Assembly: GCA_037129555.1 (NCBI GenBank)
Contig: JBAXUS010000096.1
Span: 1 to 22,973 of the forward strand
DNA length: 22,973 nucleotides
Direction of reading: 5' to 3'
Source: JANXLS01 sp037129555
GTDB taxonomy: Bacteria; Planctomycetota; SZUA-567; H5-PLA8
Made by a program: the position numbers and the translations under genes. The notes under the pieces are model-generated. The model was not told the origin of the DNA. It worked only from the letters and a program-made list of their open reading frames with translations, and ran no database searches. This document shows positions 1-7,350 of this stretch, piece by piece; positions within the stretch are counted from its first letter, which is position 1, and each line of letters opens with the position of its first letter.

Positions 1-481
1 CTACGTCACTATCATGGGCCTGTATATGGCAGAGTTCTTGTCTAGTTGATAAATCTAACACTCGGTATTCAAATGCATCCTCACTATTACTCAATCGCAC
101 CTTATTGAGCACACACGTATTACCATGCATTGAATACACACGCTTGCCGCACGCAGGCGAGACGATCACCGCGCCACTTTTTGCGTCTATCACTGATATA
201 AACGGACTAACATAGCGCTTCCAATCTTCAGAACCATATGATTGACCGTTTAGTATCAGATGATCGTCATTCACTGTAAAGTCGATTTTCGACCACATGA
301 TAGTATTCCACGAAACAAGTTCTTTAGCTGGTTGGCCACCAAAGTTTATTGATTCACTTGGAGGCGGTAGATATTGACTAAACGCCCACGATTCCCGCAC
401 GCGCCAACAGAGCATCACACTCCCGGCAAACAGTGTCGCCAGCAGCAGTGTCCTCAAGGAGAAGCGAAAACGAGTCTTCAT
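1..481 (-). CDS. partial small exported/membrane-anchored protein, unknown function
   Basis: A frame opens with ATG at 481 (complement) and stays open for 160 codons to the left window edge, so the C-terminus is missing. The start MKTRFRFSLRTLLLATLFAG has a basic n-region then a hydrophobic stretch to about residue 26, a signal peptide or anchor of the SLRTLL type often seen on planctomycete exported proteins. GAGG lies 7 nt before the ATG; an ATG five bases earlier meets a stop at once. The rest (for example WSKIDFTVNDDHLILNGQ and FISVIDAKSGAVIVSPACGK) looks like a beta-rich extracytoplasmic domain but I recognise no family. It starts 12 bp after the rarA stop on the same strand, so co-transcription is likely, although a functional link is not evident. 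Base composition is visibly more AT-rich than rarA. Confidence 0.72.
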   Translation of the reverse strand, partial: MKTRFRFSLRTLLLATLFAGSVMLCWRVRESWAFSQYLPPPSESINFGGQPAKELVSWNTIMWSKIDFTVNDDHLILNGQSYGSEDWKRYVSPFISVIDAKSGAVIVSPACGKRVYSMHGNTCVLNKVRLSNSEDAFEYRVLDLSTRQELCHIQAHDSDV

Positions 482-493
482 TGCATGCCTCAA

Positions 494-1924
494 TTACGGT
501 TTTGATTGCTCGGGTGGTTCGCCGTCGCTTTCGCCTCTTAACTTCCGTCGCACGCGTTCGAAGTAGTCCAGGCGCTTGGTGACGTCGCGTTCAAAACCGA
601 ACGGGCCGGGGCGGTAGAATTGGGTGCCGACGAGCGAGTCGGGGAGCGCTTCCTGGGGGGAGATTTTTTCGGGCCAGTCGTGGTCGTATTGGTAGCCTTT
701 GCCGTAGTCCAGCGCCTTCATCAAATCGGTTGGGGCGTTGCGGAGATGCAGGGGGACGGAGAGCGGGCCGGAGGCTTCGACTTCAGCTTTGGCGGCTTTG
801 ATGGCGGTGTAGATCGCGTTCGATTTCGGGGCGACGGCGAGGTAGACGGTGGCTTGGGCCAGCGCGGTGTCGCACTCGGGGTAGCCGATGAATTCGACGG
901 CTTGTTTTGCGGCGAGGGCTTGGACGACGGCTTGCGGATCGGCGAGGCCGATGTCTTCGCTGGCGGTCCGGACGAGACGGCGCGCGATGAACATGGGGTC
1001 TTCGCCGCCGGCGATCATGCGCGCGAGATAATAGAGCGCGGCTTGAGGGTCGGAATGGCGGATCGATTTGTGCAGCGCGCTGATGAGGTTGTAATGCTCC
1101 TCGCCGGATTGGTCGTACAGAATCGAGTTGCGTTGCAGCGCTTCGCGGACGAGTTCCACGGAGATTCGGCGCTCAGTGGGTGCGTCGGGCGCGGTGCCGA
1201 TTTTGGTTTCTTGCGCGGCGTAGGAGGCGAGTTCCAACGCGTTCAACGCGGTGCGAGCGTCCCCGCCCGCGAGGGAGGCCAGGGCGTCGCGCGCGTCCGG
1301 GGGTAGCACAATTCCGCGTCCGCCCAAGCCGCGTTCTTTGTCGGCGAGCGCGCGGTCGAGCAGCGTGGAGATGTCGGACATGCCGAGATGTTTGAGCACG
1401 AAAACGCGGCAGCGCGAGAGCAAGGCGCTGTTCAATTCGAACGATGGATTCTCGGTCGTGGCTCCGAGCAATGCGAGTGATCCGTCTTCGACGGCGGGGA
1501 GAAATCCGTCCTGCTGAGCCTTGTTGAAGCGGTGAATTTCATCGACGAACAGGATCGTGCGGCGGCGTTCGAAGTTCAAGCGTTCGCGCGCGTTTTTGAC
1601 GGATTCGCGGACTTCTTTGATGCCGCTGGAGACGGCGGAGAACATTTCGAAATGTGCGTTGGCGGCTCGGGCGAGGAGGAAGGCGAGCGTTGTTTTTCCG
1701 GTGCCGGGCGGTCCCCACAAAATGATCGACGGCAGCGGCGAGAGCGAAGTGGAATTGACTTCGATGCGGCGGCGTTCTTCTTCAAAGATGCGGCGCAGAA
1801 TTTTGCCGGGGCCGAGGATGTCGGTCTGCCCGCAATATTCGTCGAGCGACTTGGGGCGCATGCGTTCGGCCAGCGGCGCGCCTTGTTGTCGAACAGTCGT
1901 TGCCGCAGCGGCGAAGAGGTCCAT
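494..1924 (-). CDS. rarA: replication-associated recombination protein A (RarA/MgsA), AAA+ ATPase
   Basis: RarA (MgsA; WRNIP1/Mgs1 in eukaryotes) is a clamp-loader-like AAA+ ATPase acting at stalled replication forks. From ATG 1924 the product is 476 aa, near the family length of about 430-450. Visible motifs are Walker A GPPGTGKT (71-78), Walker B with ILFVDEIHRF (124-133), sensor 1 GATTENPSF (154-162) and the arginine-finger region LLSRCRVF (168-175), followed by the RarA C-terminal half with SIRHSDPQAALYYLARM and DPMFIARRLVR. The frame is open upstream to 2068, but I chose MDLFAAAATT at 1924 because the family normally starts shortly before the RPKSLDEYCGQ segment and because a good promoter (1977-2005) lies inside the longer frame. 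It is divergent from the ABC-F gene and followed closely by the small exported protein. Confidence 0.95.
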   Translation of the reverse strand: MDLFAAAATTVRQQGAPLAERMRPKSLDEYCGQTDILGPGKILRRIFEEERRRIEVNSTSLSPLPSIILWGPPGTGKTTLAFLLARAANAHFEMFSAVSSGIKEVRESVKNARERLNFERRRTILFVDEIHRFNKAQQDGFLPAVEDGSLALLGATTENPSFELNSALLSRCRVFVLKHLGMSDISTLLDRALADKERGLGGRGIVLPPDARDALASLAGGDARTALNALELASYAAQETKIGTAPDAPTERRISVELVREALQRNSILYDQSGEEHYNLISALHKSIRHSDPQAALYYLARMIAGGEDPMFIARRLVRTASEDIGLADPQAVVQALAAKQAVEFIGYPECDTALAQATVYLAVAPKSNAIYTAIKAAKAEVEASGPLSVPLHLRNAPTDLMKALDYGKGYQYDHDWPEKISPQEALPDSLVGTQFYRPGPFGFERDVTKRLDYFERVRRKLRGESDGEPPEQSKP

Positions 1925-1976
1925 CGGTGAATTTCCAAGCGATAGGTCGTGAGGTCCGGCGAAAGTATTCGAAGAC

Positions 1977-2005
1977 TTTATACGCAATCGCGCGGAATAT
2001 GTCAC
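1977..2005 (-). promoter_or_regulatory. sigma70-type promoter for rarA
   Basis: On the complement, GTGACA (2005-2000) and TATAAA (1982-1977) are separated by 17 bp. Each hexamer matches the housekeeping consensus at 5 of 6 positions. The predicted transcript start near 1970 gives a leader of about 46 nt to the ATG at 1924. It lies inside the longer open frame reaching 2068 and so supports the shorter rarA start. Confidence 0.6.
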
Positions 2006-2150
2006 GGCGGTTTGTGCGAGGCGACTCTTGGCTTTGGATTTGCCCCCAATATAAGGAGTGTTGAACACAAAAAATGGTCGAGTACGATGTCATGCATCCC
2101 TGCGATTCGCGTGATTCAATTGCGCGGCTATTCTTTTCCGCGATTTCGGC

Positions 2151-2156
2151 TATACT
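2151..2156 (+). promoter_or_regulatory. possible -10 box for the ABC-F gene
   Basis: TATACT in the intergenic stretch 2069-2208 sits 52 bp before the ABC-F start. No convincing -35 hexamer is seen 16-18 bp upstream, so this is a weak call. Nothing else clear is seen in this divergent spacer. Confidence 0.25.
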
Positions 2157-2208
2157 TCGCGCCGCGTTTTAGTTCGTTCGTCCCGCATGTCCCGGAAACC
2201 CGCGCACC

Positions 2209-4029
2209 ATGGCCGTCCTGCTCAGTTGTCAGCTACTCCACAAATCGTTCGGAACCCGTGTTTTATTTGATGGTCTAACCTTCGGTATTCATGAAGGTGA
2301 ACGGCTTGGATTGATCGGACCCAACGGGGCCGGCAAATCCACGTTGATGAAAATTCTCGCGGGCGTCGAAGACCACGACGGCGGTACGTTGGTCCTCAAG
2401 CGCGGATTGCGTCTGGGCTATGTTCCGCAGGTCGATTCATTTGATCCACTTGAGACGCCGCAGAGCATTCTGGCTCACGCGCTCGAAGGCGAGCATCTTG
2501 AAGAACACGAACATGCGTACCGCATTGACTCGGTGTTCACACGCGTGGGATTCGCGAAAGATCTGCAAATCATGCCGGTCGGAAAGCTCTCAGGCGGCTG
2601 GCGCAAGCGCGTCGCAATTGCGCGCGAATTGGTGCGCGAACCTGAATTGTTATTGATGGACGAGCCGACGAATCATCTTGATCTCGAAGGCATTTTATGG
2701 CTCGAAAAGTTTTTAACGAACGCGCCGTTCGCAGTCTTCATGATCAGCCATGACCGTTACTTTTTGGAAAACGCCGCGAACCGCGTGTTCGAATTGAACC
2801 GTTGTTACCCCGACGGATTTTTCAGTTCGACCGGAACCTACAGCGACTTCCTCGTTAAGCGCGAAGAATTTTTGGAAGGCCAACAAGAACAACAGCGCGC
2901 GTTGCAAGGCGTCGTGAAACGGGAAATTGAATGGTTGCGCCGGGGTGCGCACGGACGCACGACCAAGCAAAAAGGACGCATCAATTCGGCCGGACGTTTG
3001 ATCGACGAACTCGCGGACGTGAAGCAGCGCAACAATCAGGGCAGCGCGGTGCGGATTGATTTCACGTCATCCGAACGCAAAGCGAACAAGCTAATCGTGC
3101 TCAAGAATGTCGAGAAAAGTCTCGGCGAGCGGAAGCTGATTTCGGGTTTGAATCTGATTCTGTCTCCCGGCATGAAAGTCGGTTTGATGGGGCAAAACGG
3201 AACGGGCAAGACGACGTTCCTGCGACTACTCACCGGCGAATTGGAGCCGGATGTTGGGACGATTGAGCGCGCTGATAAATTGCGGATCGTGTATTTCGAT
3301 CAGAGCCGCGAACAGCTCGATAAAGAAGTGACGTTGCGCCGGGCGCTCGCGCCGACGGGCGACACGGTGTGGTTCCGTGATAAATCCGAACACGTCGCGA
3401 GTTGGGCGAAGCGGTTTTTGTTCAAGCCTGAGCAATTGGAAATGCCGGTCAAGAATCTCTCCGGAGGCGAGCAGGCGCGAATTCTCATCGCGAATTTGAT
3501 GCTCCGCCCGGCGGACATTTTGCTGCTCGACGAACCGACGAACGATCTTGACATTCCATCGCTGGAAGTGATCGAAGAAAGTCTCGCCGATTTCCCGGGC
3601 GCGGTGGTGTTGATCACGCACGATCGCTACATGCTGACGCGGCTCTCGACGGATATTCTCGGCCTCGATGGCAAGGGCGGAAACGAACTGTTCACTGATT
3701 TCACGCAGTGGCAAAACGCTCAGGTTGACGCGCGCGCGGCGGAAGCGGAAGCGAGAAAACTGGAGTCGGGCAAGGACGGATCGAAAGCCGAGAAGCCGAA
3801 GAGTGCGAAGCGGCTGACGTACAAAGAGCAGTGCGAATTCGAGAAGATGGAGGCGACGATTCTGGAGAGCGAATCGCTCGTGCAAAAGCTGCTGACGGAT
3901 TTGGAGACGCCGGAAGTTGCGGGCGATCCGACGCGGCTGATGGACACGTGCCACGATCTTTCTGAAGCGCAGATCAAGGTGGACGCGCTGTACGCGCGGT
4001 GGGCCGAGCTCGAGGAGAAACAGAAGTAA
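2209..4029 (+). CDS. uup: ABC-F family ATPase, Uup type
   Basis: This 606-aa soluble protein has two ABC cassettes in tandem and no membrane segment, the layout of ABC-F proteins, which act on the ribosome (Uup also affects transposon excision and branched DNA). Cassette 1 has Walker A GPNGAGKS (37-44), signature LSGGW (127-131), Walker B LLLMDEP (147-153) and H-loop H181. A charged linker follows (about 215-290, with KREIEWLRRGAHGRTTKQK). Cassette 2 has GQNGTGKT (328-335), LSGGEQ (417-422), LLLDEPTNDLD (438-448) and H471. The C-terminal 100 residues form a charged, probably coiled-coil domain (LTYKEQCEFEKMEATI), which is typical of Uup and favours it over EttA or YheS. The ATG at 2209 has no strong Shine-Dalgarno sequence, but the cassette begins right after it. 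Confidence 0.93.
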   Translation: MAVLLSCQLLHKSFGTRVLFDGLTFGIHEGERLGLIGPNGAGKSTLMKILAGVEDHDGGTLVLKRGLRLGYVPQVDSFDPLETPQSILAHALEGEHLEEHEHAYRIDSVFTRVGFAKDLQIMPVGKLSGGWRKRVAIARELVREPELLLMDEPTNHLDLEGILWLEKFLTNAPFAVFMISHDRYFLENAANRVFELNRCYPDGFFSSTGTYSDFLVKREEFLEGQQEQQRALQGVVKREIEWLRRGAHGRTTKQKGRINSAGRLIDELADVKQRNNQGSAVRIDFTSSERKANKLIVLKNVEKSLGERKLISGLNLILSPGMKVGLMGQNGTGKTTFLRLLTGELEPDVGTIERADKLRIVYFDQSREQLDKEVTLRRALAPTGDTVWFRDKSEHVASWAKRFLFKPEQLEMPVKNLSGGEQARILIANLMLRPADILLLDEPTNDLDIPSLEVIEESLADFPGAVVLITHDRYMLTRLSTDILGLDGKGGNELFTDFTQWQNAQVDARAAEAEARKLESGKDGSKAEKPKSAKRLTYKEQCEFEKMEATILESESLVQKLLTDLETPEVAGDPTRLMDTCHDLSEAQIKVDALYARWAELEEKQK

Positions 4030-4140
4030 ACTCCTTTCAGCCACCGTCGTTCACGCAACAGAAATGGGCGCGAGTATTTTTCAAGAATTTCCGTCACACG
4101 GCCATAGCTCGTGCATAGTCGCTTGTGTAAGGAGACTTGA

Positions 4141-4551
4141 ATGATGCGGTATTCAGCGTTGGCAGTGATCGTGCTCTCTCTGGTGTGGGGTGTTCAGTGC
4201 GCGGAAAAAGTGAACGACAACAAGGCGATTCTGGGGACGTGGCGCGGGGGATGGCCGGACGATAAAACAGACCGCTTCGAGCTCGTCATCACCGCCGATA
4301 AAATCACGGGCAAGGATTTGATGGGCAACCGGACGATGGGTGCCGGGACGTTCACGCTTGATCTGGCGAAAAAAACAATCGACAACAAAGGCACGGAAGG
4401 TCCGAGCAATTACAAGACGTTTCAAGGCATCTACACGCTTGAGGGCGACGTGTTGAAATGGGCGTCGAACAACGGGCACGGACCACGCCCTAGCGAGATG
4501 ATTCACAAGCCGGGATCATCGTTTTTGATGGTTCTGAAAAAAATGAAATAG
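4141..4551 (+). CDS. secreted TIGR03067-like lipocalin-type domain protein
   Basis: A 136-aa protein with a signal peptide (MMRYSALAVIVLSLVWGVQC, cleavage probably near residue 21) and one small domain. The pattern ILGTWRGG near the N-terminus, then TFQGIYTLEGDVLKW, then RPSEMIHKPGSSFLMVLKK at the end matches my memory of the TIGR03067 planctomycete family, in which a beta-barrel-like domain begins with a GxW motif and contains GIYxLxGDxL and RP near the C-terminus. The function of that family is unknown. AAGGAG lies 7-8 nt before the ATG, a clear ribosome binding site; ATG 4144 is an equally possible start. It is 111 bp downstream of uup, probably with its own promoter, and 101 bp before the next lipoprotein. 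Confidence 0.82.
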   Translation: MMRYSALAVIVLSLVWGVQCAEKVNDNKAILGTWRGGWPDDKTDRFELVITADKITGKDLMGNRTMGAGTFTLDLAKKTIDNKGTEGPSNYKTFQGIYTLEGDVLKWASNNGHGPRPSEMIHKPGSSFLMVLKKMK

Positions 4552-4610
4552 ACAATCCACATCTTTTTTTGAGTAACTGTTTTCGTGCTGAGCGGTGAGT
4601 GAGAATAGCG

Positions 4611-4626
4611 GGCGGTTGGGACCGCC
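4611..4626. repeat. short GC hairpin in the leader of the LppM-like gene
   Basis: GGCGGT and ACCGCC form a perfect 6-bp stem around the loop TGGG, 26 bp before the ATG at 4653. It could be a small regulatory hairpin or a remnant of a dispersed palindrome. No T-tract follows, so it is not an intrinsic terminator. Confidence 0.35.
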
Positions 4627-4652
4627 ACTACTTCTTGCGAAAGGCGCGCAGC

Positions 4653-5300
4653 ATGAAAACAGAAGCGTTGAAGGCACTCGCGGTCATGGCAGCGTTGGTG
4701 TGTTTAAGTGGCTGCGTTGTGTACGACGAGCATGTGACGCTGGACAAAGATGGTGGCGTCAAGGCGGACATTCAGATCAACAAGCAGGCGCTGGGACAGG
4801 CGTCGCCGGAGTTCATCGACCCGACCGTGCTGAAGATGATGCTGGGACGCTCGCGCCCGGCGAATGTCGATATGTCGATTGAAAAATCTGGCGAGAATCT
4901 GCGCTTCGTATTCGAAAGCAAGAAGTCGTCGGAGCTGTTGGAGTGGGCGAAGTCCGAGCAGAATCCGCTGGGGCTTGCGAGTATTGAGGTGCTGGACGGG
5001 ACGATGGATGTGACGCGCATTTTGCCCGCGACGGGCGAATTTAAATGGCCGTCTGTTCCAGGGACGAAAATGGTGTTCAAGCTGACCGCTCCGGGCACAT
5101 TGTCGGAGACCAACGCCACGCGCCGGGACGGAAATACGGCGGTGTGGGAGTTTGATACGAAAGATGTTTTCAACGGGAAAGAAGTCAAGCTGACGGCGCG
5201 CTACAAGGCCTCGACGCCGTGGCTCACGTATCTTTTATTTGCGATGATCGTGCTCTGCCCCGTCGGCTTCTTTGTCTATATGAAACGAAAGACTGAATAG
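4653..5300 (+). CDS. LppM-like lipoprotein with C-terminal transmembrane anchor
   Basis: From ATG 4653 (AAGG 8 nt upstream) the product is 215 aa. The start MKTEALKALAVMAALVCLSG followed by C21 is a lipoprotein signal peptide with lipobox LSGC. The mature part begins VVYDEHVTLDKDGGVKADIQ, which resembles the LppM/DUF3153-like lipoproteins (a conserved cysteine, then a strand carrying xDGs). Near the C-terminus WLTYLLFAMIVLCPVGFFVY (190-209) followed by MKRKTE is a single membrane helix with a basic stop-transfer end. The protein would therefore be tethered at both ends, by a lipid and a helix, with about 165 residues outside the cytoplasm. The open frame extends upstream to a GTG at 4599, but that part has no signal-peptide character. 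The gene ends 11 bp before the convergent sulfatase stop. Confidence 0.75.
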   Translation: MKTEALKALAVMAALVCLSGCVVYDEHVTLDKDGGVKADIQINKQALGQASPEFIDPTVLKMMLGRSRPANVDMSIEKSGENLRFVFESKKSSELLEWAKSEQNPLGLASIEVLDGTMDVTRILPATGEFKWPSVPGTKMVFKLTAPGTLSETNATRRDGNTAVWEFDTKDVFNGKEVKLTARYKASTPWLTYLLFAMIVLCPVGFFVYMKRKTE

Positions 5301-5311
5301 CAGCGCCTGAT

Positions 5312-6673
5312 TCAATTTTGATTTGGCGCCTGCCACGGCACGTGCCCACCAAGTTGGACCTGCTTGCGCAGCGCTTCGGAGAGTTCCAAGAATATCTTTC
5401 GCTCCTTCTTGGCGAGGTCAGACGCTTCCATCGGATCGGTGGCGAGGTTGTACAATTCGAGCGGCTGGAACGGACTGTCTTGGAGTAATTTCCACGAGCC
5501 ACGCCGAAAGGCTTCGATGGTTTTTCCGCCGTATTGAACGCCGCCTTCACGGCGGACGAAATAGCAGTCGCGCGCGGATTGTTGCGGTTCCGGTTCGCCG
5601 CGAAGTGTGGGGAGAAAACTCGTCGCGTCAAGCTTCGGCGGGAGTGCGACTCCGGCAGCGGCGCAGGCGGTGGCGAAGATGTCCATCGTCAGCGTAGTAC
5701 GCGTTGTCTGCGATCCGGGGGCGATGACGCCGGGCCAACGCGCGGCTCCCGGGACGCGCAAACCGCCTTCATACATATGTTGCTTGCCGCTGCGCCACGG
5801 GCCGTTATTCGCGCCGTTGTCGAGGATACCGCCGTTGTCGGAGGTATAGATAACGAGCGTGTTTTTTGCGAGGCCGGTGCGGTCGAGCGTCTGCAAGACT
5901 TTTCCAATCCCGGCGTCAAGATGCTCGATTAAAGCGACGAGTTTTGCGCGGCGCAGATTCATGGCGGGTTCGCGTTGCAGAACTTTTTCGACCCATTCAG
6001 GCGGCGGCTGTACGGGGTCGTGTGGGGCGTTATAAGCGAGGTATAGAAAAAACGGTTGGGTTGATTTTGTGCGCTCTTCAAGGTACTCGCAGGCCCAGTC
6101 GGTGAAGACATCCGTCGCGTGGCCTTTGGGATCAACGACGTCAAGATTGCGGCGCATGAAATTCTGTTTGTTGCGCAGATGCGTCCAATAGTCGTCCATC
6201 ATATCGCCAAGAAATCCATGGAAGAGATCGAAGCCGCGCTCGGTTGGAATGTTCGGCGATGCGATGCCGAGGTGCCATTTTCCAATGAGCGCGGAATGGT
6301 ATCCGGCGGGTTTTAGTATCTGCGGAAGTGTCTTCGCGCTGGGAGCCAGCCAGCCCCAAGAATTGTCGGGCGTCTCGTCACGGATCACGCCAGGAACGCC
6401 GACGCGGTCGGGGTAGCAGCCGGTCAGTAGGGCTGCGCGCGACGGCGAGCAGACGCAGCTATTCGCGAAGAAATTATGAAAGGTGAGACCGTCGCGAAAG
6501 AGGCTGTCGATGGCGGGGGTGCGGATGTCGTGCGTGCCGAACGCGCTGTAATCGCCGCGCCCTTGATCGTCGGTGAGGATCACGAGAATGTTGGGGCGCG
6601 CGGGGAGGTCTGCGGGGCGGGTTGAGGTGGCCATCGCAAGCAGGACGAACAGTGTGATGACGATGCGGGACAT
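5312..6673 (-). CDS. secreted type I sulfatase (arylsulfatase A / GALNS-like)
   Basis: This 453-aa enzyme hydrolyses sulfate esters through a formylglycine made from cysteine. A signal peptide covers about residues 1-21 (MSRIVITLFVLLAMATSTRP). The core begins RPNILVILTDDQG with metal-binding D35/D36. The activation motif C-x-P-x-R is CSPSR, residues 75-79, followed by AALLTG. GKWHLG (131-136) supplies active-site K132 and H134, and YTSDNGG (276-282) supplies D279/N280. The length suits the family. The start at 6673 has AAGGA about 10 nt upstream; the frame is open to 6796, but that extension lacks export character. Planctomycetes carry many sulfatases for sulfated polysaccharides, but the substrate cannot be told here. 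No formylglycine-generating enzyme is adjacent. The MITE-like element begins about 120 bp upstream of the start. Confidence 0.93.
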   Translation of the reverse strand: MSRIVITLFVLLAMATSTRPADLPARPNILVILTDDQGRGDYSAFGTHDIRTPAIDSLFRDGLTFHNFFANSCVCSPSRAALLTGCYPDRVGVPGVIRDETPDNSWGWLAPSAKTLPQILKPAGYHSALIGKWHLGIASPNIPTERGFDLFHGFLGDMMDDYWTHLRNKQNFMRRNLDVVDPKGHATDVFTDWACEYLEERTKSTQPFFLYLAYNAPHDPVQPPPEWVEKVLQREPAMNLRRAKLVALIEHLDAGIGKVLQTLDRTGLAKNTLVIYTSDNGGILDNGANNGPWRSGKQHMYEGGLRVPGAARWPGVIAPGSQTTRTTLTMDIFATACAAAGVALPPKLDATSFLPTLRGEPEPQQSARDCYFVRREGGVQYGGKTIEAFRRGSWKLLQDSPFQPLELYNLATDPMEASDLAKKERKIFLELSEALRKQVQLGGHVPWQAPNQN

Positions 6674-6789
6674 GTGAGGTCCTTGATGATGTGAATGAGG
6701 TTTGTGGTTGGAAATCGTAATGCGAGAGGTGTGGTTCTGCTGGGAAATTGAATCGTCGAGACTCATTCGAAGCTGCCATTCCATCCCTT

Positions 6790-6798
6790 GCTTCATTT
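6790..6798. repeat. left 9-bp target-site duplication of the MITE-like element
   Basis: GCTTCATTT, identical to 7018-7026 and directly abutting the terminal inverted repeat. Confidence 0.7.
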
Positions 6799-7017
6799 GG
6801 GTGCATCACCGGACTTGCAGCAGCCTTTCCCCCTCTCCCCTTGAGGGAGAGGGCCGACGAGCCTGCTGTTCGGCTCGCGGGGTGAGGGGTAAACGTTGAT
6901 TAATCCCAACGCGTTTTATTTAATCCACGCCCACCCCTCACCCGGCGAGCGAGTACGCTCGTCCGCCCTCTCCCTCAAGGGGAGAGGGAACTGCGGCGCA
7001 AGTCCGGTGATGCACCC
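6799..7017. mobile_element. 219-bp MITE-like palindromic element with TIRs and 9-bp target duplication
   Basis: The element begins GGGTGCATCACCGGACTTGC and ends with its exact reverse complement, a perfect 20-bp terminal inverted repeat. Identical GCTTCATTT direct repeats flank it at 6790-6798 and 7018-7026, which is a 9-bp target-site duplication. The interior is two related arms in opposite orientation (6799-6907 on the minus strand, 6921-7017 on the plus strand). Each has a CCCTCTCCC / GGGAGAGGG hairpin and a second GAGC-type hairpin. It contains no transposase or plausible gene. The features match a miniature inverted-repeat element mobilised in trans. It lies between the divergently arranged sulfatase and lipoyl-domain genes. 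Confidence 0.75.
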
Positions 7018-7026
7018 GCTTCATTT
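7018..7026. repeat. right 9-bp target-site duplication of the MITE-like element
   Basis: GCTTCATTT, the same orientation as 6790-6798, directly after the right terminal inverted repeat. Confidence 0.7.
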
Positions 7027-7044
7027 TTGAGTCGGGCACTTCGC

Positions 7045-7072
7045 TCGACAAAACCGTGCGCTCCGCTACACT
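7045..7072 (+). promoter_or_regulatory. probable promoter placing a leaderless start at the lipoyl-domain gene
   Basis: TCGACA (7045-7050) and TACACT (7067-7072) are spaced by 16 bp. The -35 matches consensus at 5 of 6 positions, the -10 at 4 of 6. The -10 ends 7 nt before ATG 7080, so transcription would begin at or next to the start codon; no Shine-Dalgarno sequence is present. Confidence 0.45.
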
Positions 7073-7079
7073 TTTAACC

Positions 7080-7322
7080 ATGCTTAAATATGTCGAAGTT
7101 CCTCCCTTGGGCGAGCAGAAGCAAACGGAAACGCTGCTCAATTTCTGGTACGCCGAAGCCGGTCTTGCGGTGAAAGCGGGCGACGATCTGGCGGAGTTGG
7201 TCACCGACAAAGCCGCGTTCAATCTGCCCGCGCCAGAAGCCGGTCGCATCGTCCGCATTCTTGTGAACGAAGGCGAAACCGTCGTGCAAGGTCAAAAACT
7301 CGCCGAATACGAAACCGAATAA
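7080..7322 (+). CDS. free-standing lipoyl (biotinyl/lipoyl attachment) domain protein
   Basis: The 80-aa product is a single lipoyl domain of the 2-oxo-acid dehydrogenase E2 type and nothing more. ELVTDKAAFNLPAPEAG (39-55) carries the modification lysine K44 in the DKA turn, and RIVRILVNEGETVVQGQ (56-72) is the second half of the barrel. The usual partner domains (E1/E3-binding and acyltransferase) are absent and no dehydrogenase genes are near. A GTG at 7056 would add 8 residues, but ATG 7080 fits both the domain edge and the promoter position. It lies 28 bp before tmk on the same strand and probably heads a lipoyl-tmk-holB transcript. Whether it carries lipoate for a complex encoded elsewhere, or has another acyl or redox role, cannot be decided here. 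Confidence 0.82.
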   Translation: MLKYVEVPPLGEQKQTETLLNFWYAEAGLAVKAGDDLAELVTDKAAFNLPAPEAGRIVRILVNEGETVVQGQKLAEYETE

Positions 7323-7350
7323 ACTGCTGCGTTTTGGGAGGAGTGTTGCT

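Noticed and set aside
620..1306. 228-codon plus-strand frame opposite rarA
   Set aside because: Glycine- and valine-rich antisense translation; the rarA frame carries all the AAA+ motifs.
1925..2068. N-terminal extension of rarA to 2068
   Set aside because: The extension is unlike RarA proteins and contains the predicted rarA promoter (1977-2005).
3226..4044. 272-codon minus-strand frame opposite the ABC-F gene
   Set aside because: Arginine-rich, without recognisable motifs, and antisense to a well-defined second ABC cassette.
4540..4572. T-tract after the TIGR03067-like gene as a terminator
   Set aside because: A run of seven T is present (4564-4570) but no GC-rich stem precedes it.
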